A DNA stretch of 64,000 nt, from NCBI RefSeq assembly GCF_002007235.1, contig NZ_MUHW01000001.1, forward strand, positions 186,001-250,000, read 5' to 3'. The notes beneath the pieces were generated by a model. That model saw only the letters and a list, made by a program, of their open reading frames with translations. It made no database searches and was not told the origin of the DNA. Each line of letters opens with the position of its first letter. The stretch's first letter is position 1. This document shows, piece after piece, positions 9,370-19,889 of the stretch. The position numbers and the translations under genes are program-made. This DNA comes from Oribacterium sp. C9 (GTDB lineage Bacteria > Bacillota > Clostridia > Lachnospirales > Lachnospiraceae).

Positions 9370-10215
9370 ATGGGTATTAAGACATATAAACCTTATACAC
9401 CTTCGAGAAGAAACATGACCGGTTCAGACTTTTCTGAGATTACAAAGAAGACTCCTGAGAGATCACTTCTTTCTACAGTTAAGGAGAACGCTGGTAGAAA
9501 CAATCAAGGTAAGATCACTGTTCGTCACCAGGGTGGTGGAAACAGACAGAAATACAGAATCATCGATTTCAAGAGAAACACAAAGGATGGTATCCCTGCA
9601 ACAGTAATCGGAATCGAGTATGATCCTAACAGAACAGCTAACATTGCACTTATCGCTTATGCTGATGGTTCAAAGGCATATATCCTTGCTCCTAACGGCC
9701 TTACAGACGGTATGAAGGTAATGAGCGGTCCTGACGCAGAGGCAAGAGTAGGTAACTGTCTTCCTCTTTCAAAGATTCCTGTAGGTACAAACGTACATGC
9801 TATCGAGCTTTTACCAGGTAAGGGCGCACGTATGGTTCGTTCAGCAGGTAATGCTGCTCAGCTTATGGCAAGAGAAGGAAAGTATGCAACTCTTCGTCTT
9901 CCATCAGGCGAGATGAGAATGGTTCCTATCGAGTGCCGTGCAACAATCGGTGTTGTAGGTAACGGCGATCACAACCTTATCAACATTGGTAAGGCTGGTA
10001 GAAAGAGACACATGGGATGGCGTCCAACAGTTCGTGGTTCTGTCATGAACCCTAACGATCACCCACACGGAGGTGGAGAAGGTAGAGCTCCTATCGGTAG
10101 ATCTGGACCTTGCACACCTTGGGGTAAGCCAGCACTTGGTCTCAAGACACGTAACAAGAAGAAGGCTTCTAATAAGCTTATTATCAGAAGACGCGATGGT
10201 AGAGCCATCAAATAA
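9370..10215 (+). CDS. rplB: 50S ribosomal protein L2
   Basis: 281 residues. It carries the hallmark basic C-terminal region with [14 protein letters not shown], whose His is near the peptidyl-transferase centre, plus [20 protein letters not shown] at the start. L2 is required for subunit association. AAAGGAG (9353-9359) fixes the ATG. Confidence 0.97.
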   Translation: MGIKTYKPYTPSRRNMTGSDFSEITKKTPERSLLSTVKENAGRNNQGKITVRHQGGGNRQKYRIIDFKRNTKDGIPATVIGIEYDPNRTANIALIAYADGSKAYILAPNGLTDGMKVMSGPDAEARVGNCLPLSKIPVGTNVHAIELLPGKGARMVRSAGNAAQLMAREGKYATLRLPSGEMRMVPIECRATIGVVGNGDHNLINIGKAGRKRHMGWRPTVRGSVMNPNDHPHGGGEGRAPIGRSGPCTPWGKPALGLKTRNKKKASNKLIIRRRDGRAIK

Positions 10216-10234
10216 TTGAGGAGGAGAGAAAAAT

Positions 10235-10507
10235 ATGGCACGTTCAATTAAAAAAGGACCATTCATCGATGCTTCACTTAAGAAGGCAGTTGATGCAATG
10301 AATGCTTCCGGAAACAAGGCCGTAATTAAGACATGGTCTCGTCGTTCCACAATCTTCCCATCTTTTGTTGGTCACACGATTGCGGTTCACGACGGTAGAA
10401 AGCACGTTCCTGTATATGTTACAGAGGACATGGTTGGTCATAAGCTTGGTGAGTTCGTTGTAACAAGAACTTTCCACGGCCACAGCGGTAACGAGAAGAG
10501 AGCTTAA
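10235..10507 (+). CDS. rpsS: 30S ribosomal protein S19
   Basis: 90 residues, starting [17 protein letters not shown], with [20 protein letters not shown] intact. It binds the 30S head with S13. A GGAGGAG Shine-Dalgarno lies in the 19-nt gap after rplB. Confidence 0.97.
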   Translation: MARSIKKGPFIDASLKKAVDAMNASGNKAVIKTWSRRSTIFPSFVGHTIAVHDGRKHVPVYVTEDMVGHKLGEFVVTRTFHGHSGNEKRA

Positions 10508-10541
10508 ACTCGCGCATATTTGAAAGGAGGACATTTTAACA

Positions 10542-10931
10542 ATGTCAAAAGGTCATAGATCTCAGATTAAGAGAGAGAGAAATGCAAATACTGTAAAGAG
10601 ACCTTCAGCTACTCTTTCATATGCAAGAGTATCAGTTCAGAAGGCATGCTTCGTTCTTGATGCTATCAGAGGCAAGAATCTTGACGAGGCACTCGGTATT
10701 GTTTCATACAACCCTAGATATGCTTCTACATTAGTAAAGAAGCTTCTTGAGTCTGCTGCTGCTAACGCAGAGAACAACAACAACATGAACAGAGATAACC
10801 TCTATGTTGCTGAGTGCTATGCTGGTGCAGCTCCAACAATGAAGAGAATTCATCCAAGAGCACAGGGCAGAGCTTATAGAATCTTAAAGAGAAACTCACA
10901 CATTACTGTAGTTTTAGACGAGAGAAAGTAA
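10542..10931 (+). CDS. rplV: 50S ribosomal protein L22
   Basis: 129 residues. The N-terminus is longer by about 15 residues than the shortest L22 forms. The tunnel-wall loop ends in RAQGRAYRILKRNSHITVVL. AAAGGAGG lies 12 nt before the ATG. Confidence 0.96.
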   Translation: MSKGHRSQIKRERNANTVKRPSATLSYARVSVQKACFVLDAIRGKNLDEALGIVSYNPRYASTLVKKLLESAAANAENNNNMNRDNLYVAECYAGAAPTMKRIHPRAQGRAYRILKRNSHITVVLDERK

Positions 10932-10945
10932 AAGGAGGCATATAA

Positions 10946-11608
10946 ATGGGACAGAAAGTCAATCCGCACGGCATTAGAGTCGGCGTTATTAAAGATTGGG
11001 ATTCCAAGTGGTATGCTGACAAGAAGAACTTTGGCGATACACTTGTTGAGGACTACAATATCAGAAAATTCCTGAAGAAGAGACTTTATTCTGCAGGCGT
11101 TTCAAAGATCGAGATTGAGAGAGCTGCAAACGACAAGGTTCGTGTAGTTATCTTTACAGCAAAGCCTGGCTTCGTAATCGGTAAGGGCGGCGCAGAGATC
11201 GAGAAGGTAAGAAAAGAAGTTCAGAAGTTTACTTCAAAGAACGTTAACATCGATATCAAGGAGATCAAGAGACCTGATCGTGATGCTCAGCTTGTAGCAG
11301 AGAACATCGCACTTTCTCTTGAGAACCGTGTATCTTTCAGAAGAGCTATGAAGCAGGCTATGCAGAGAACAATGAAGTCTGGCGTACTTGGTATCAAGGC
11401 TTCTGTAAGTGGCCGTCTTGGCGGTGCTGATATCGCTAGACGTGAGTTCTATTCTGAGGGTACAATTCCTCTTCAGACTTTAAGAGCTGATATCGACTAC
11501 GGCTTTGCCGAGGCTGATACAACATATGGTAAGCTCGGTGTTAAGGTCTGGGTTTATAAGGGAGAAGTTCTTCCTGCCAAGAAAAACAAGGAAGGGAGCG
11601 ATAAGTAA
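10946..11608 (+). CDS. rpsC: 30S ribosomal protein S3
   Basis: 220 residues, beginning [20 protein letters not shown]. The KH-domain loop [11 protein letters not shown] binds 16S rRNA, and the C-terminal domain helps form the mRNA entry channel. It is followed within 2 nt by rplP. Confidence 0.97.
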   Translation: MGQKVNPHGIRVGVIKDWDSKWYADKKNFGDTLVEDYNIRKFLKKRLYSAGVSKIEIERAANDKVRVVIFTAKPGFVIGKGGAEIEKVRKEVQKFTSKNVNIDIKEIKRPDRDAQLVAENIALSLENRVSFRRAMKQAMQRTMKSGVLGIKASVSGRLGGADIARREFYSEGTIPLQTLRADIDYGFAEADTTYGKLGVKVWVYKGEVLPAKKNKEGSDK

Positions 11609-11610
11609 TT

Positions 11611-12039
11611 ATGTTAATGCCAAAGAGAACGAAGTATCGTAAGCAGATTCGTGGTAACATGAAGGGCAAAGCAACCAGAGGAAACAAGATTTCTTATGGT
11701 GAGTTTGGTATTGTCGCAACTGAGCCTTGCTGGATCAGATCAAATCAGATCGAGGCAGCCAGAGTAGCCCTTACAAGATACATTAAGCGTGGCGGTCAGG
11801 TTTGGATCAAGATCTTCCCTGACAAGCCAATCACAGCAAAGCCACTCGGAGTCAGAATGGGTTCCGGAAAGGGTGCTGTAGAATATTGGGTAGCAGTTGT
11901 TAAGCCAGGTAGAGTTATGTTTGAGATAGCAGGCGTACCTGAGGAGATCGCAAGAGAGGCACTTAGACTTGCATCACACAAGCTTCCTTGTAATTGCAAG
12001 ATCGTTTCCAAGGCAGATCTGGAAGGCGGTGATAACTAA
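11611..12039 (+). CDS. rplP: 50S ribosomal protein L16
   Basis: 142 residues. It starts [15 protein letters not shown], the usual L16 N-terminus, so ATG 11611 is preferred over the ATG 6 nt later. [19 protein letters not shown] is intact; L16 contacts the A-site tRNA region. The 1-bp overlap with rpmC (TAATG) suggests coupling. Confidence 0.96.
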   Translation: MLMPKRTKYRKQIRGNMKGKATRGNKISYGEFGIVATEPCWIRSNQIEAARVALTRYIKRGGQVWIKIFPDKPITAKPLGVRMGSGKGAVEYWVAVVKPGRVMFEIAGVPEEIAREALRLASHKLPCNCKIVSKADLEGGDN

Positions 12040-12242
12040 TGAAGAAGAAAACCTACTTAGATGAGTTAAAGGCAAAGTCAACAGAGCAGCTTAATGCTGA
12101 CCTTGTTTCAGCCAAGAAGGAACTCTTTAACCTGAGATTCCAGAACGCTACAAATCAGCTTGATAATACAGCTAGAATAACAGAGGTTCGTAAGAACATC
12201 GCGCGTATTCAGACAGTTATCACAGAGAAAGCTAAAGCGTGA
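12039..12242 (+). CDS. rpmC: 50S ribosomal protein L29
   Basis: 67 residues, normal length, with the conserved [20 protein letters not shown] helix-loop. It lies near the tunnel exit beside L23. It shares 1 bp with rplP and has no Shine-Dalgarno of its own beyond the rplP tail, so it is probably translationally coupled. Confidence 0.95.
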   Translation: MKKKTYLDELKAKSTEQLNADLVSAKKELFNLRFQNATNQLDNTARITEVRKNIARIQTVITEKAKA

Positions 12243-12259
12243 GAAAGGAGAGCACAACA

Positions 12260-12514
12260 ATGGAGAGAAATCTTAGAAAGACACGTACCGGTAAGGTCGT
12301 TAGTGCAAAGATGGACAAGACCATCGTTATCGCTATCGAAGATCACGTAAAGCATCCGGTAATCGGAAAGATCGTTAAGAGAACAGTTAAGATCTATGCT
12401 CATGACGAGAACAACGAAGCTGGTGTTGGCGATACAGTTAAGGTTATGGCTACAAGACCACTGTCAAAGACCAAGAGATGGAGACTGACAGAGATCGTTG
12501 AGAAGGCTAAATAA
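12260..12514 (+). CDS. rpsQ: 30S ribosomal protein S17
   Basis: 84 residues from [23 protein letters not shown] 12260 sits 9 nt after GAAAGGAG (12243-12250). An upstream in-frame GTG at 12239 would overlap the rpmC stop and add residues not found in S17, so it is rejected. It binds the 5' domain of 16S rRNA. Confidence 0.96.
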   Translation: MERNLRKTRTGKVVSAKMDKTIVIAIEDHVKHPVIGKIVKRTVKIYAHDENNEAGVGDTVKVMATRPLSKTKRWRLTEIVEKAK

Positions 12515-12539
12515 TTAAGAGGCAAGGAAGGAGCATTAT

Positions 12540-12908
12540 ATGATTCAGCAGGAAACAAGACTTAGAGTTGCTGATAACACAGGTGCAAAAGAGCTTCTTT
12601 GCATCCGCGTTATGGGTGGCTCAACCAGAAGATATGCTGCAGTCGGAGATACAATCGTAGCATCTGTTAAGGATGCAATCCCTGGCGGACAGGTAAAGAA
12701 GGGCGATGTTGTTAAGGCTGTTGTTGTAAGAACAGTTGATGACATTCGTCGTAAGGATGGTAGTTACATCAAGTTTGATGAGAATGCAGCTGTTATTCTC
12801 AAGGACGATGGAACACCAAAGGGAACTCGTATTTTTGGACCGGTAGCTAGAGAGCTTCGTGATCATGGTTACATGAAGATCGTTTCACTCGCTCCGGAAG
12901 TACTGTAA
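12540..12908 (+). CDS. rplN: 50S ribosomal protein L14
   Basis: 122 residues, full length, beginning [20 protein letters not shown]. The inter-subunit bridge region [20 protein letters not shown] is conserved. GGAAGGAG precedes the ATG. Confidence 0.97.
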   Translation: MIQQETRLRVADNTGAKELLCIRVMGGSTRRYAAVGDTIVASVKDAIPGGQVKKGDVVKAVVVRTVDDIRRKDGSYIKFDENAAVILKDDGTPKGTRIFGPVARELRDHGYMKIVSLAPEVL

Positions 12909-12920
12909 GGAGGTTACCAG

Positions 12921-13226
12921 ATGCGTAGAATTAAGAAAGACGATATGGTACAGATCATTGCCGGTAAGGACAATGGTAAGCAGGGTAAGGTTCTTAGCTT
13001 TGACCCAGCAACCAATAAAGTAGTCGTTGAAGGCTGCAATATGGTAACCAAGCACCAGAAGCCATCTCAGGCAAATCCTCAGGGTGGTATCCTTCATAAG
13101 GAAGCAGCTATCGACGCTTCTAATGTTATGCTCGTTGTAGACGGACAGCCAACACGTGTTGGTTTCGAAGTAAGAGACGGCAAGAAGGTTAGAGTTGCTA
13201 AGAAAACTGGTAAGGTTATTGACTAA
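12921..13226 (+). CDS. rplX: 50S ribosomal protein L24
   Basis: 101 residues with an N-terminal KOW motif ([20 protein letters not shown]). It is an assembly initiator for the 50S subunit. It starts 12 nt after rplN with GGAGG upstream. Confidence 0.96.
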   Translation: MRRIKKDDMVQIIAGKDNGKQGKVLSFDPATNKVVVEGCNMVTKHQKPSQANPQGGILHKEAAIDASNVMLVVDGQPTRVGFEVRDGKKVRVAKKTGKVID

Positions 13227-13246
13227 GAGAAAGGAGGAATTTTAAA

Positions 13247-13786
13247 ATGGCTAGATTAAAGGATCTTTACAATAGCGAAATCAAGGATGCTATGGTTAAG
13301 AAGTTCGGTTACAAGAATGTAAACGAGATTCCTAAGCTTGATAAGATCGTTATCAACATGGGAGTAGGAGAAGCTAAGGAAAATTCCAAGGTTCTCGACA
13401 GCGCAGTTCGTGATCTTGAGATCATTACAGGACAGAAGGCTGTAACAACTAAGGCAAAGAAGTCAGTCGCAAACTTCAAGATCAGAGAGGGACAGGCAAT
13501 CGGTTGCAAGGTAACTCTTCGTGGTGAGAAGATGTATGAGTTTGCTGACAGACTTATCAATCTTGCGCTTCCTCGAGTTAGAGACTTCAGAGGCGTAAAT
13601 CCTAATGCATTTGATGGCAGAGGAAACTATGCACTTGGACTCAAGGAGCAGCTCATTTTCCCTGAGATCGAGTTCGATAAGGTTGACAAGGTTAGAGGTA
13701 TGGACGTTATCTTCGTAACAACAGCTAAGACTGACGAAGAGGCAAGAGAACTTCTCAGACTTTTCAACATGCCGTTCGCAAAGTAA
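13247..13786 (+). CDS. rplE: 50S ribosomal protein L5
   Basis: 179 residues, normal length. It contains [11 protein letters not shown] and [17 protein letters not shown], both typical of L5, which binds 5S rRNA. AAAGGAGG precedes the ATG. Confidence 0.97.
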   Translation: MARLKDLYNSEIKDAMVKKFGYKNVNEIPKLDKIVINMGVGEAKENSKVLDSAVRDLEIITGQKAVTTKAKKSVANFKIREGQAIGCKVTLRGEKMYEFADRLINLALPRVRDFRGVNPNAFDGRGNYALGLKEQLIFPEIEFDKVDKVRGMDVIFVTTAKTDEEARELLRLFNMPFAK

Positions 13787-13798
13787 TCGGAGGGAAAT

Positions 13799-13984
13799 AT
13801 GGCTAAGTTATCAATGAAGTTAAAGCAGCAGAAGGCACCAAAGTTCTCTACCAGAGCTTATACAAGATGCAAGATCTGCGGAAGACCACACAGTGTACTC
13901 AAGAAGTATGGCATCTGCCGTATCTGCTTCCGTGAGTTAGCATACAAGGGTGAGATTCCAGGAGTTAAGAAGGCTTCTTGGTAA
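13799..13984 (+). CDS. rpsN: 30S ribosomal protein S14, zinc-binding type
   Basis: 61 residues, the short type-Z form with a complete zinc ribbon C24-x2-C27...C40-x2-C43 (CKICGRP, CRICFRE). It contacts the 30S head. Sited 12 nt after rplE. A 346-nt non-coding interval follows, splitting this part of the cluster from rpsH. Confidence 0.97.
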   Translation: MAKLSMKLKQQKAPKFSTRAYTRCKICGRPHSVLKKYGICRICFRELAYKGEIPGVKKASW

Positions 13985-14330
13985 GTCTTTAAACTCTACT
14001 AGAGCCGATGGCAATGTTTTGGATTTATATCCAAAATGTTGTCAAAGGTGATAATTTCTGGATTGTATTCAAGGAAATACAAAAATATTTCTAAAAGATA
14101 CGCCAGACCGGGTTGAAACTCGGAATAAAATGGTTATAATGTAAATGTTGCGCCACAGGAAGTACAGATTCAGTTCTGTACCATTCGATTAAGCATTTAT
14201 CTTCTCCTGGAAGAGAGATGGACTGGTCGGGTGAGAACAACCTGGAGACGTGGCATTTGCTTTGTCCGAAAATATTTCGGATTTGTAACAAATTTATTTT
14301 TACACTATTTGAGAAAGGATATCCGTAAAA
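13985..14330 (+). ncRNA. 346-nt structured interval before rpsH
   Basis: No gene is seen. The interval holds at least four hairpins. One is a 12-14-bp stem at 14011-14042 (TTTTGGAT/ATCCAAAA core, TTAT loop). The others are CCGGGT/ACTCGG (14108-14123), GTACAG/CTGTAC (14162-14181) and TCCGAAA/TTTCGGA (14265-14281). None is followed by a T run, so they are not classical terminators. A leader regulating the rpsH-secY half of the cluster is inferred. Confidence 0.45.
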
Positions 14331-14732
14331 ATGAGTATGAGTGATCCAATCGCAGATATGCTTACAAGAATTCGTAACGCAAATACTGCAAAGCATGACA
14401 CAGTAACCATCCCATCATCAAAGATGAAAGTAGCTATTGCTGACATCCTTGTAAATGAGGGTTACATCGCAAAGTATGAGCTGGTTGATGGCGGTAAGTT
14501 CAAAGACATCAAGGTAACTCTGAAGTACGGCGCTACAAAGAACGAAAAGATCATCAGTGGTATTCGTAAGATTTCTAAGCCAGGTCTTCGTGTTTACGCA
14601 GGCAAGGAGAATATGCCATCTGTTCTTGGCGGTCTTGGTATTGCTATTGTTTCTACAAATCAGGGCGTTATGACTGATCGTGAGGCAAGAGCTAAGGGCG
14701 TTGGTGGAGAAGTTCTCGCATTCGTTTGGTAA
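14331..14732 (+). CDS. rpsH: 30S ribosomal protein S8
   Basis: 133 residues, starting [18 protein letters not shown]. It keeps [20 protein letters not shown], the RNA-binding C-terminal region. In E. coli S8 represses the spc operon. Here the long structured leader directly upstream makes S8 a natural candidate regulator, by inference only. Confidence 0.97.
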   Translation: MSMSDPIADMLTRIRNANTAKHDTVTIPSSKMKVAIADILVNEGYIAKYELVDGGKFKDIKVTLKYGATKNEKIISGIRKISKPGLRVYAGKENMPSVLGGLGIAIVSTNQGVMTDREARAKGVGGEVLAFVW

Positions 14733-14830
14733 TTTAATTACTGACCGGAAACGGAATTATTCACAAATTGAAACTATTAAAATCTGAAAACTGTCGCTAG
14801 ACAGAGAATTTAAGAGAGAGGAGACATAGT

Positions 14831-15373
14831 ATGTCACGTATCGGAAAATTACCGGTAGCTATCCCAGCAGGCGTTACTGTTGAGATCAAGGACAACAACC
14901 TCGTAACTGTTAAGGGACCTAATGGTTCTCTTGAGAAGGCTTTCGCTTCTGAGCTTACACTTGAGCAGAAGGACGGAGAGGTTGTAGTTACAAGACCTAA
15001 TGATAATAAGAAAGAGAAGTCCCTTCACGGACTTACAAGAGCACTTCTCCAGAACATGGTAGACGGTGTTTCTAAGGGATTCGAGAAGAAGCTCGAGATC
15101 AACGGTGTTGGTTACAGAGCTGCTAAGCAGGGTAAGACACTTACACTTACACTTGGCTATTCTCACCCTGTAACTATGGAAGATCCTGAGGGCGTTGAGA
15201 CTGTTCTCGAGGGTACAAATACAATCTTCGTAAAGGGTATTGACAAGGAGAAAGTTGGTCAGTACGCAGCTGAGATCCGCAGCAAGAGAGGACCGGAGCC
15301 ATATAAGGGCAAGGGTATCAAGTATGCTGATGAGACAATCAGACGTAAGGTTGGTAAGACAGGTAAGAAGTAA
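14831..15373 (+). CDS. rplF: 50S ribosomal protein L6
   Basis: 180 residues, with two L6 folds and the C-terminal [19 protein letters not shown] signature. It lies near the sarcin-ricin loop. The 98-nt gap after rpsH contains a CTGTC/GACAG hairpin. GAGAGGAG precedes the ATG. Confidence 0.97.
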   Translation: MSRIGKLPVAIPAGVTVEIKDNNLVTVKGPNGSLEKAFASELTLEQKDGEVVVTRPNDNKKEKSLHGLTRALLQNMVDGVSKGFEKKLEINGVGYRAAKQGKTLTLTLGYSHPVTMEDPEGVETVLEGTNTIFVKGIDKEKVGQYAAEIRSKRGPEPYKGKGIKYADETIRRKVGKTGKK

Positions 15374-15389
15374 TTAGGAGGAAAGTGAA

Positions 15390-15752
15390 ATGGTAAGTAA
15401 GAGAAATAAAGCTGAACTTCGCCAGAAGAAGCACGTAAGACTTAGAAACCGTTTATCTGGTACTCCAGAGAGACCACGTCTTTCAGTGTTCAGATCTGAC
15501 AAGCATATGTATGCACAGATTATTGATGACGTTGCAGGCAACACACTTTGCGCTGCTTCAACTCTTGATAAGGATGCAAAGTTAGATATCACAAATAACA
15601 TTGAGGCTGCTCAGTACGTTGGTAAGGCCATCGCTGAGAAGGCTATGGCTAAGGGAATTAAGACTGTTGTATTTGACAGAGGTGGTTTCCTTTATCACGG
15701 TAAGGTTCAGGCTCTTGCAGATGCTGCTAGAGAAGCTGGCCTTGAATTCTAA
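15390..15752 (+). CDS. rplR: 50S ribosomal protein L18
   Basis: 120 residues, with [19 protein letters not shown] and the C-terminal [20 protein letters not shown]. It binds 5S rRNA with L5. The ATG lies 16 nt after rplF with AGGAGG upstream. Confidence 0.97.
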   Translation: MVSKRNKAELRQKKHVRLRNRLSGTPERPRLSVFRSDKHMYAQIIDDVAGNTLCAASTLDKDAKLDITNNIEAAQYVGKAIAEKAMAKGIKTVVFDRGGFLYHGKVQALADAAREAGLEF

Positions 15753-15773
15753 TCGAGAGGAGAAACAAGCAAG

Positions 15774-16283
15774 ATGAAGCGTGAAAGAATTGATGTAAAT
15801 CAGTTAGAATTAAACGACAATGTCGTAGCCATCAAGCGTGTTGCGAAGACTGTAAAGGGTGGTCGTACCATGAGATTCTCTGCTCTCGTAGTAGTTGGTG
15901 ATGGCAATGGTCATGTAGGTTGTGGTATTGGTAAGGCAGTTGAGGTTCCTGAGGCTATCCGTAAGGCACGTGAGGCTGCTTGCAAGGCTATCGTTACAGT
16001 TCCTGTAACAGATGAGAAGTCTGTACCACACGATTATGTAGGTAAGTTCGGAAGTTCTACAGTACTTCTTAAGAAGGCACCAGAAGGAACCGGTATCATC
16101 GCCGGCGGTCCTGCTCGTTCTGTTCTTGAGCTTGCTGGTATCAGAAACATTCGTACAAAGTCTTTAGGTTCAAACAATAAGACAAACGTAGTTCTCGCTA
16201 CACTTGAGGGTCTTACAGCAATGAAGACTCCTGAGGAGTTTGCTGCTCTTCGTGGTAAGACTGTAGCTGAGATTACAGGTTAA
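15774..16283 (+). CDS. rpsE: 30S ribosomal protein S5
   Basis: 169 residues. The double-stranded-RNA-binding-like N-domain includes [20 protein letters not shown], and the C-domain [19 protein letters not shown] is intact. It is important for decoding accuracy. GAGAGGAG precedes the ATG. Confidence 0.97.
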   Translation: MKRERIDVNQLELNDNVVAIKRVAKTVKGGRTMRFSALVVVGDGNGHVGCGIGKAVEVPEAIRKAREAACKAIVTVPVTDEKSVPHDYVGKFGSSTVLLKKAPEGTGIIAGGPARSVLELAGIRNIRTKSLGSNNKTNVVLATLEGLTAMKTPEEFAALRGKTVAEITG

Positions 16284-16300
16284 TCAGGGAGGGTAAAGTA

Positions 16301-16486
16301 ATGGCAGATAAGAAGTTAAAGATTACACTTGTAAAGTCTCCAATCGGTGCTATCCCTAAGCAGAGAGCAACTGTTCAGGCTCTTGGTCTCCGTAAGATTC
16401 GTCAGACTGTAGAGCTTCAGGACAATGGAGCTACAAGAGGTATGATTCAGAGAGTTAACCATCTTGTAAAAGTTGAAGAAATCTAA
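16301..16486 (+). CDS. rpmD: 50S ribosomal protein L30
   Basis: 61 residues, normal for bacterial L30 ([20 protein letters not shown]...[14 protein letters not shown]). It lies between rpsE and rplO as in other bacteria. GGAGGG precedes the ATG. Confidence 0.96.
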   Translation: MADKKLKITLVKSPIGAIPKQRATVQALGLRKIRQTVELQDNGATRGMIQRVNHLVKVEEI

Positions 16487-16497
16487 GGAGGCATACA

Positions 16498-16941
16498 ATG
16501 GAGTTAGCTAATTTAAAGCCGGCTGACGGCGCTAAGCAGTCAAAGAACTTCAGACGTGGCCGTGGTCATGGTTCAGGAAACGGCAAGACAGCTGGTAAGG
16601 GCCATAAGGGTCAGAAGGCAAGATCTGGAGCACCAAGACCTGGTTTCGAAGGTGGTCAGATGCCTTTGTTCAGACGTATTCCTAAGAGAGGATTTACGGA
16701 TCGTAATTCTAAGGTTATCACAGGTATCAACCTTTCTGTTCTTGAAGCAAAGTTCAACGATGGTGAGGAAGTTACTATCGAGGCTCTTCTTTCAAAGGGC
16801 GTTATCAAGAAGATTAACGATGGTGTTAAGGTTCTTGGAAACGGTGAGCTTACAAAGAAGCTTAACGTTAAGTTAACAGCATTCTCTGCATCAGCAAAGG
16901 AAAAGATTGAAGCTTTAGGCGGAACCTGTGAGGTAATCTAA
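16498..16941 (+). CDS. rplO: 50S ribosomal protein L15
   Basis: 147 residues. The Gly/Arg-rich N-terminal tail ([20 protein letters not shown]) threads into 23S rRNA in known structures. The last base of the TAA stop is the first base of secY, so the two are translationally coupled. Confidence 0.97.
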   Translation: MELANLKPADGAKQSKNFRRGRGHGSGNGKTAGKGHKGQKARSGAPRPGFEGGQMPLFRRIPKRGFTDRNSKVITGINLSVLEAKFNDGEEVTIEALLSKGVIKKINDGVKVLGNGELTKKLNVKLTAFSASAKEKIEALGGTCEVI

Positions 16942-18281
16942 TGTTCAAATCACTACTAAATGCATTTAAGGTTAAGGATTTAAGAAATAGACTTATATTC
17001 GTTTTCCTGATGCTCGTAGTAATTAGGTTTGGATCGAATCTTCCTATTCCGGGTGTAAACTCAGAGTATTTTGCCGAGCTGTTTAACAGCATGGCTAACA
17101 ATGATGCATTTGGTTGGTTTAATACGATGACTGGCGGCTCTTTCGAGCAGCTGTCAGTCTTCGCGTTGTCAATCACACCGTATATTACTTCATCCATCAT
17201 CATCCAGCTTCTTGCAGTTGCCATTCCGGCTCTTGAAGAGTTGCAAAAGGATGGTGAAGAGGGAAGAAAGAAGCTTACCGAGTACACCAGATACGTTACC
17301 ATCGGTCTTGCTCTTATCGAGTCAAGCGCTATGGCTATCGGATTTGGCGGACAGGGACTTCTCATCGGTTACGCTGATGCGAGCACAGTGAGAAAGATTG
17401 CTGATGTCGTTATCGCTGTTATTACGATGACTACAGGTTCAGCTCTTCTCATGTGGATTGGTGAGCAGATTACAGATAAGGGCATCGGAAATGGTATTTC
17501 CCTGGTGCTTCTTTTCAATATTCTCTCATCAGTTCCTAGTGATTTTCAGACTCTGTATGTAAGATTTATACAGGGAAAGAATGTTGCAACAATGGTTGTT
17601 GCTGCTATTATCATCGCAGCATGTCTTATCGCTCTTGTTGCATTTACAGTCGTTTTGACTGACGCAGAACGCAAGATACCGGTACAGTACAGCCGTAGAG
17701 TACAGGGCAGAGGTCTTGTTGGAGGACAGTCTTCATCAATTCCGCTCAAGGTTAATACAGCAAGTGTTATGCCTGTTATCTTTGCAAGTTCACTTATGAC
17801 AATGCCCGTTGTAGTTGGACAGGTTCTGAACGTAAATTATGGTACAGTTGCAGGTCAGATCTTAAGAGGTCTTAATTCTGGCTCATGGTGTGATCCGGAT
17901 GCTCCGATCTACAGCATCGGTCTTATCCTTTACATACTTCTTCTGTACTTCTTCGCATACTTCTATACATCGATTTCTTTTAATCCTTTAGAGGTTGCGA
18001 ATAATATGAAAAAGCAGGGTGGTTTCATCCCGGGCATCCGTCCTGGAAAGCCAACCAGCGATTACCTTGACAGTATTCTTACTTATATTATTTTTATCGG
18101 TGCATCCGGCCTTGCCATAGTTGCCATCATTCCTATCTTTGTATCAGGAGTGTTCAATGTAGGCAGAATTTCTTTCGCAGGAACTTCACTGATCATCATA
18201 ATCGGTGTAGTACTTGAGACATTGAAGGCTATTGAGTCACAGATGGTAGTAAGAAACTATAAGGGATTTTTAAACGACTGA
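16941..18281 (+). CDS. secY: preprotein translocase channel subunit SecY
   Basis: 446 residues with ten predicted membrane helices. It includes the start region FRNRLIFV-like (LRNRLIFVFLMLVVIRFGS) and the cytoplasmic loop PGIRPGKPTSDYLD. SecY forms the protein-export channel with SecE and SecG and would export the three signal-peptide repeat proteins in this window. It overlaps rplO by 1 bp. A short inverted repeat follows before adk. Confidence 0.97.
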   Translation: MFKSLLNAFKVKDLRNRLIFVFLMLVVIRFGSNLPIPGVNSEYFAELFNSMANNDAFGWFNTMTGGSFEQLSVFALSITPYITSSIIIQLLAVAIPALEELQKDGEEGRKKLTEYTRYVTIGLALIESSAMAIGFGGQGLLIGYADASTVRKIADVVIAVITMTTGSALLMWIGEQITDKGIGNGISLVLLFNILSSVPSDFQTLYVRFIQGKNVATMVVAAIIIAACLIALVAFTVVLTDAERKIPVQYSRRVQGRGLVGGQSSSIPLKVNTASVMPVIFASSLMTMPVVVGQVLNVNYGTVAGQILRGLNSGSWCDPDAPIYSIGLILYILLLYFFAYFYTSISFNPLEVANNMKKQGGFIPGIRPGKPTSDYLDSILTYIIFIGASGLAIVAIIPIFVSGVFNVGRISFAGTSLIIIIGVVLETLKAIESQMVVRNYKGFLND

Positions 18282-18291
18282 TGATATTAAG

Positions 18292-18332
18292 CCTCCTCTG
18301 AACATGATTTCGGGGAGGCTATAAGTGTTTAT
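18292..18332 (+). terminator. weak hairpin between secY and adk
   Basis: AGCCTCC (18292-18298) pairs with GGAGGCT (18316-18322). The tail is only moderately T-rich, so partial termination or an mRNA-processing hairpin is likely rather than a full stop. Confidence 0.45.
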
Positions 18333-18358
18333 TTATCAGACTATATTGGAGGCCTTAA

Positions 18359-19006
18359 ATGAAGATCGTAATGCTGGGAGCACCTGGTGCAGGTAAAGGC
18401 ACACAGGCAATTAAGATTGCAGATAAGTATGGTATTCCACACATTTCAACCGGAGACATTTTCAGAGCAAACATCAAGGGTGGTACAGAGCTTGGAATGA
18501 AGGCTAAGTCCTACATGGATAAGGGTGAGCTTGTTCCTGATGAGGTAACCATCGGAATGCTTCTTGACAGAATTGCTCAGGATGATTGTAAGGATGGATA
18601 TGTACTTGATGGTTTCCCACGTACTATCCCTCAGGCAGAGAGTCTTACAAAGGCACTGGCTGAAAAAGGTGATAAGATAGATTGCGCAATGGATATCGAA
18701 GTTCCTGATGAGGCTATCGTTCAGCGTATGTCAGGAAGAAGAGCATGTCCTAAGTGCGGTGCAACATATCATATTGTATATGCTGCTCCAAAGACAGAGA
18801 ATGTTTGCGACAAGTGCGGATCAGAACTGATCATTCGTTCAGATGATAAGCCGGAGACAGTTCAGGATCGTCTCAATGTTTATCATAAGCAGACAGAACC
18901 ACTTATTTCTTATTATAAGAACGCCGATGTACTTCGCGAGGTTGATGGTACAAAGGAGCTTCAGGAAGTATTTAATGACGTGGTTGCTATTCTTGAGAAT
19001 AAATAA
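18359..19006 (+). CDS. adk: adenylate kinase, zinc-containing
   Basis: 215 residues. It converts ATP + AMP to 2 ADP. The P-loop is GAPGAGKGT (7-15), with a DGFPRT motif at 84-89. The LID domain carries four Cys (C130, C133, C150, C153), making it the zinc-binding type found in Gram-positive bacteria. GGAGG precedes the ATG. It follows secY as is usual in Firmicutes. Confidence 0.97.
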   Translation: MKIVMLGAPGAGKGTQAIKIADKYGIPHISTGDIFRANIKGGTELGMKAKSYMDKGELVPDEVTIGMLLDRIAQDDCKDGYVLDGFPRTIPQAESLTKALAEKGDKIDCAMDIEVPDEAIVQRMSGRRACPKCGATYHIVYAAPKTENVCDKCGSELIIRSDDKPETVQDRLNVYHKQTEPLISYYKNADVLREVDGTKELQEVFNDVVAILENK

Positions 19007-19020
19007 ATGTAACACTTTGA

Positions 19021-19069
19021 GGATATAAGCTCAGTCGTTATATCTCGAACTGAGCCATATCCCTTTTTC
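19021..19069 (+). terminator. terminator or attenuator between adk and map
   Basis: A two-part stem: GGATAT/ATATCC outside and GCTCAGT/ACTGAGC inside with a 13-nt loop. It is followed by CTTTTTCT. It may end or attenuate transcription before map. Confidence 0.75.
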
Positions 19070-19097
19070 TAAGTTTTGAGTCGGAAAGAAGTTATCA

Positions 19098-19850
19098 ATG
19101 ATAGAAATCAAATCAAAGCGAGAAATCGAATTGATGCGTGAGGCTGGAAAGATTCTTGCCGAAATGCATGAAAGAGTGGGTGAGAAGATCGCACCCGGAA
19201 TCAGCACCGGAGAGCTTGATGAGTTTGCCGAGAAGACCATGCGCAAGCTTGGCGGTTTTCCAAGTATGAAGGGATTGTATGATTTTCCCGGATGCTGCTG
19301 TATATCATTAAATGAAGTAGTTATCCATGGTATACCTGATCGTCATCGTATATTAAAAGACGGAGATATCGTTTCGGTTGATACCTGCACCAGCTATCAT
19401 GGCTACAATGCAGATGCTACCAGAACCTGGGCAGTGGGTAATGTTTCCGATGACGCTAAGAAAATCATGAAGGTTTGCTATGATGCATTCTGGAAGGGTG
19501 CTGAGCAGGCTGTGGAAGGAAATCATTTAAATGATATCTGCGCCACAATAGGAAATTATGTTGAGTCTCAGGGCTGCGGTGTTATCACAGATTACTGTGG
19601 ACATGGTATCGGATCAGAGATTCACATGGATCCGGAGGTTCCAAACTATGATCTTCGAAGGAAGGGACCGAAACTTTGTGCAGGCATGGTACTTGCAGTT
19701 GAGCCTATGATCACACTTGGTTCACCGGCAGTACACACAGGCGCTGACGGATGGGCGGTTATTCCAGACGACGGCAGCATATCATGCCACTATGAAAATA
19801 CGATTCTTATTACAGAGAACGGACCTGAGATCCTGACTCTGATTAAGTAA
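19098..19850 (+). CDS. map: type I methionine aminopeptidase
   Basis: 250 residues. It removes N-terminal Met from nascent proteins. All five metal ligands can be placed: D95, D106, H169 (CGHGIG), E202 and E233, with the substrate His H77 in EVVIHGIP. The N-terminus lacks an SH3-binding extension, as in the bacterial enzyme. The Shine-Dalgarno GGAAAGAA is weak. A terminator-like hairpin before it may set expression apart from adk. Confidence 0.95.
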   Translation: MIEIKSKREIELMREAGKILAEMHERVGEKIAPGISTGELDEFAEKTMRKLGGFPSMKGLYDFPGCCCISLNEVVIHGIPDRHRILKDGDIVSVDTCTSYHGYNADATRTWAVGNVSDDAKKIMKVCYDAFWKGAEQAVEGNHLNDICATIGNYVESQGCGVITDYCGHGIGSEIHMDPEVPNYDLRRKGPKLCAGMVLAVEPMITLGSPAVHTGADGWAVIPDDGSISCHYENTILITENGPEILTLIK

Positions 19851-19889
19851 ATAAGAAGAAACTGATTAAATAATGAAGAGGAGAACTGA

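Noticed and set aside
16868-17365. 165-codon open frame on the minus strand opposite secY
   Set aside because: It lies inside a clear secY gene, has no Shine-Dalgarno and no family resemblance; it is a shadow of the coding strand.
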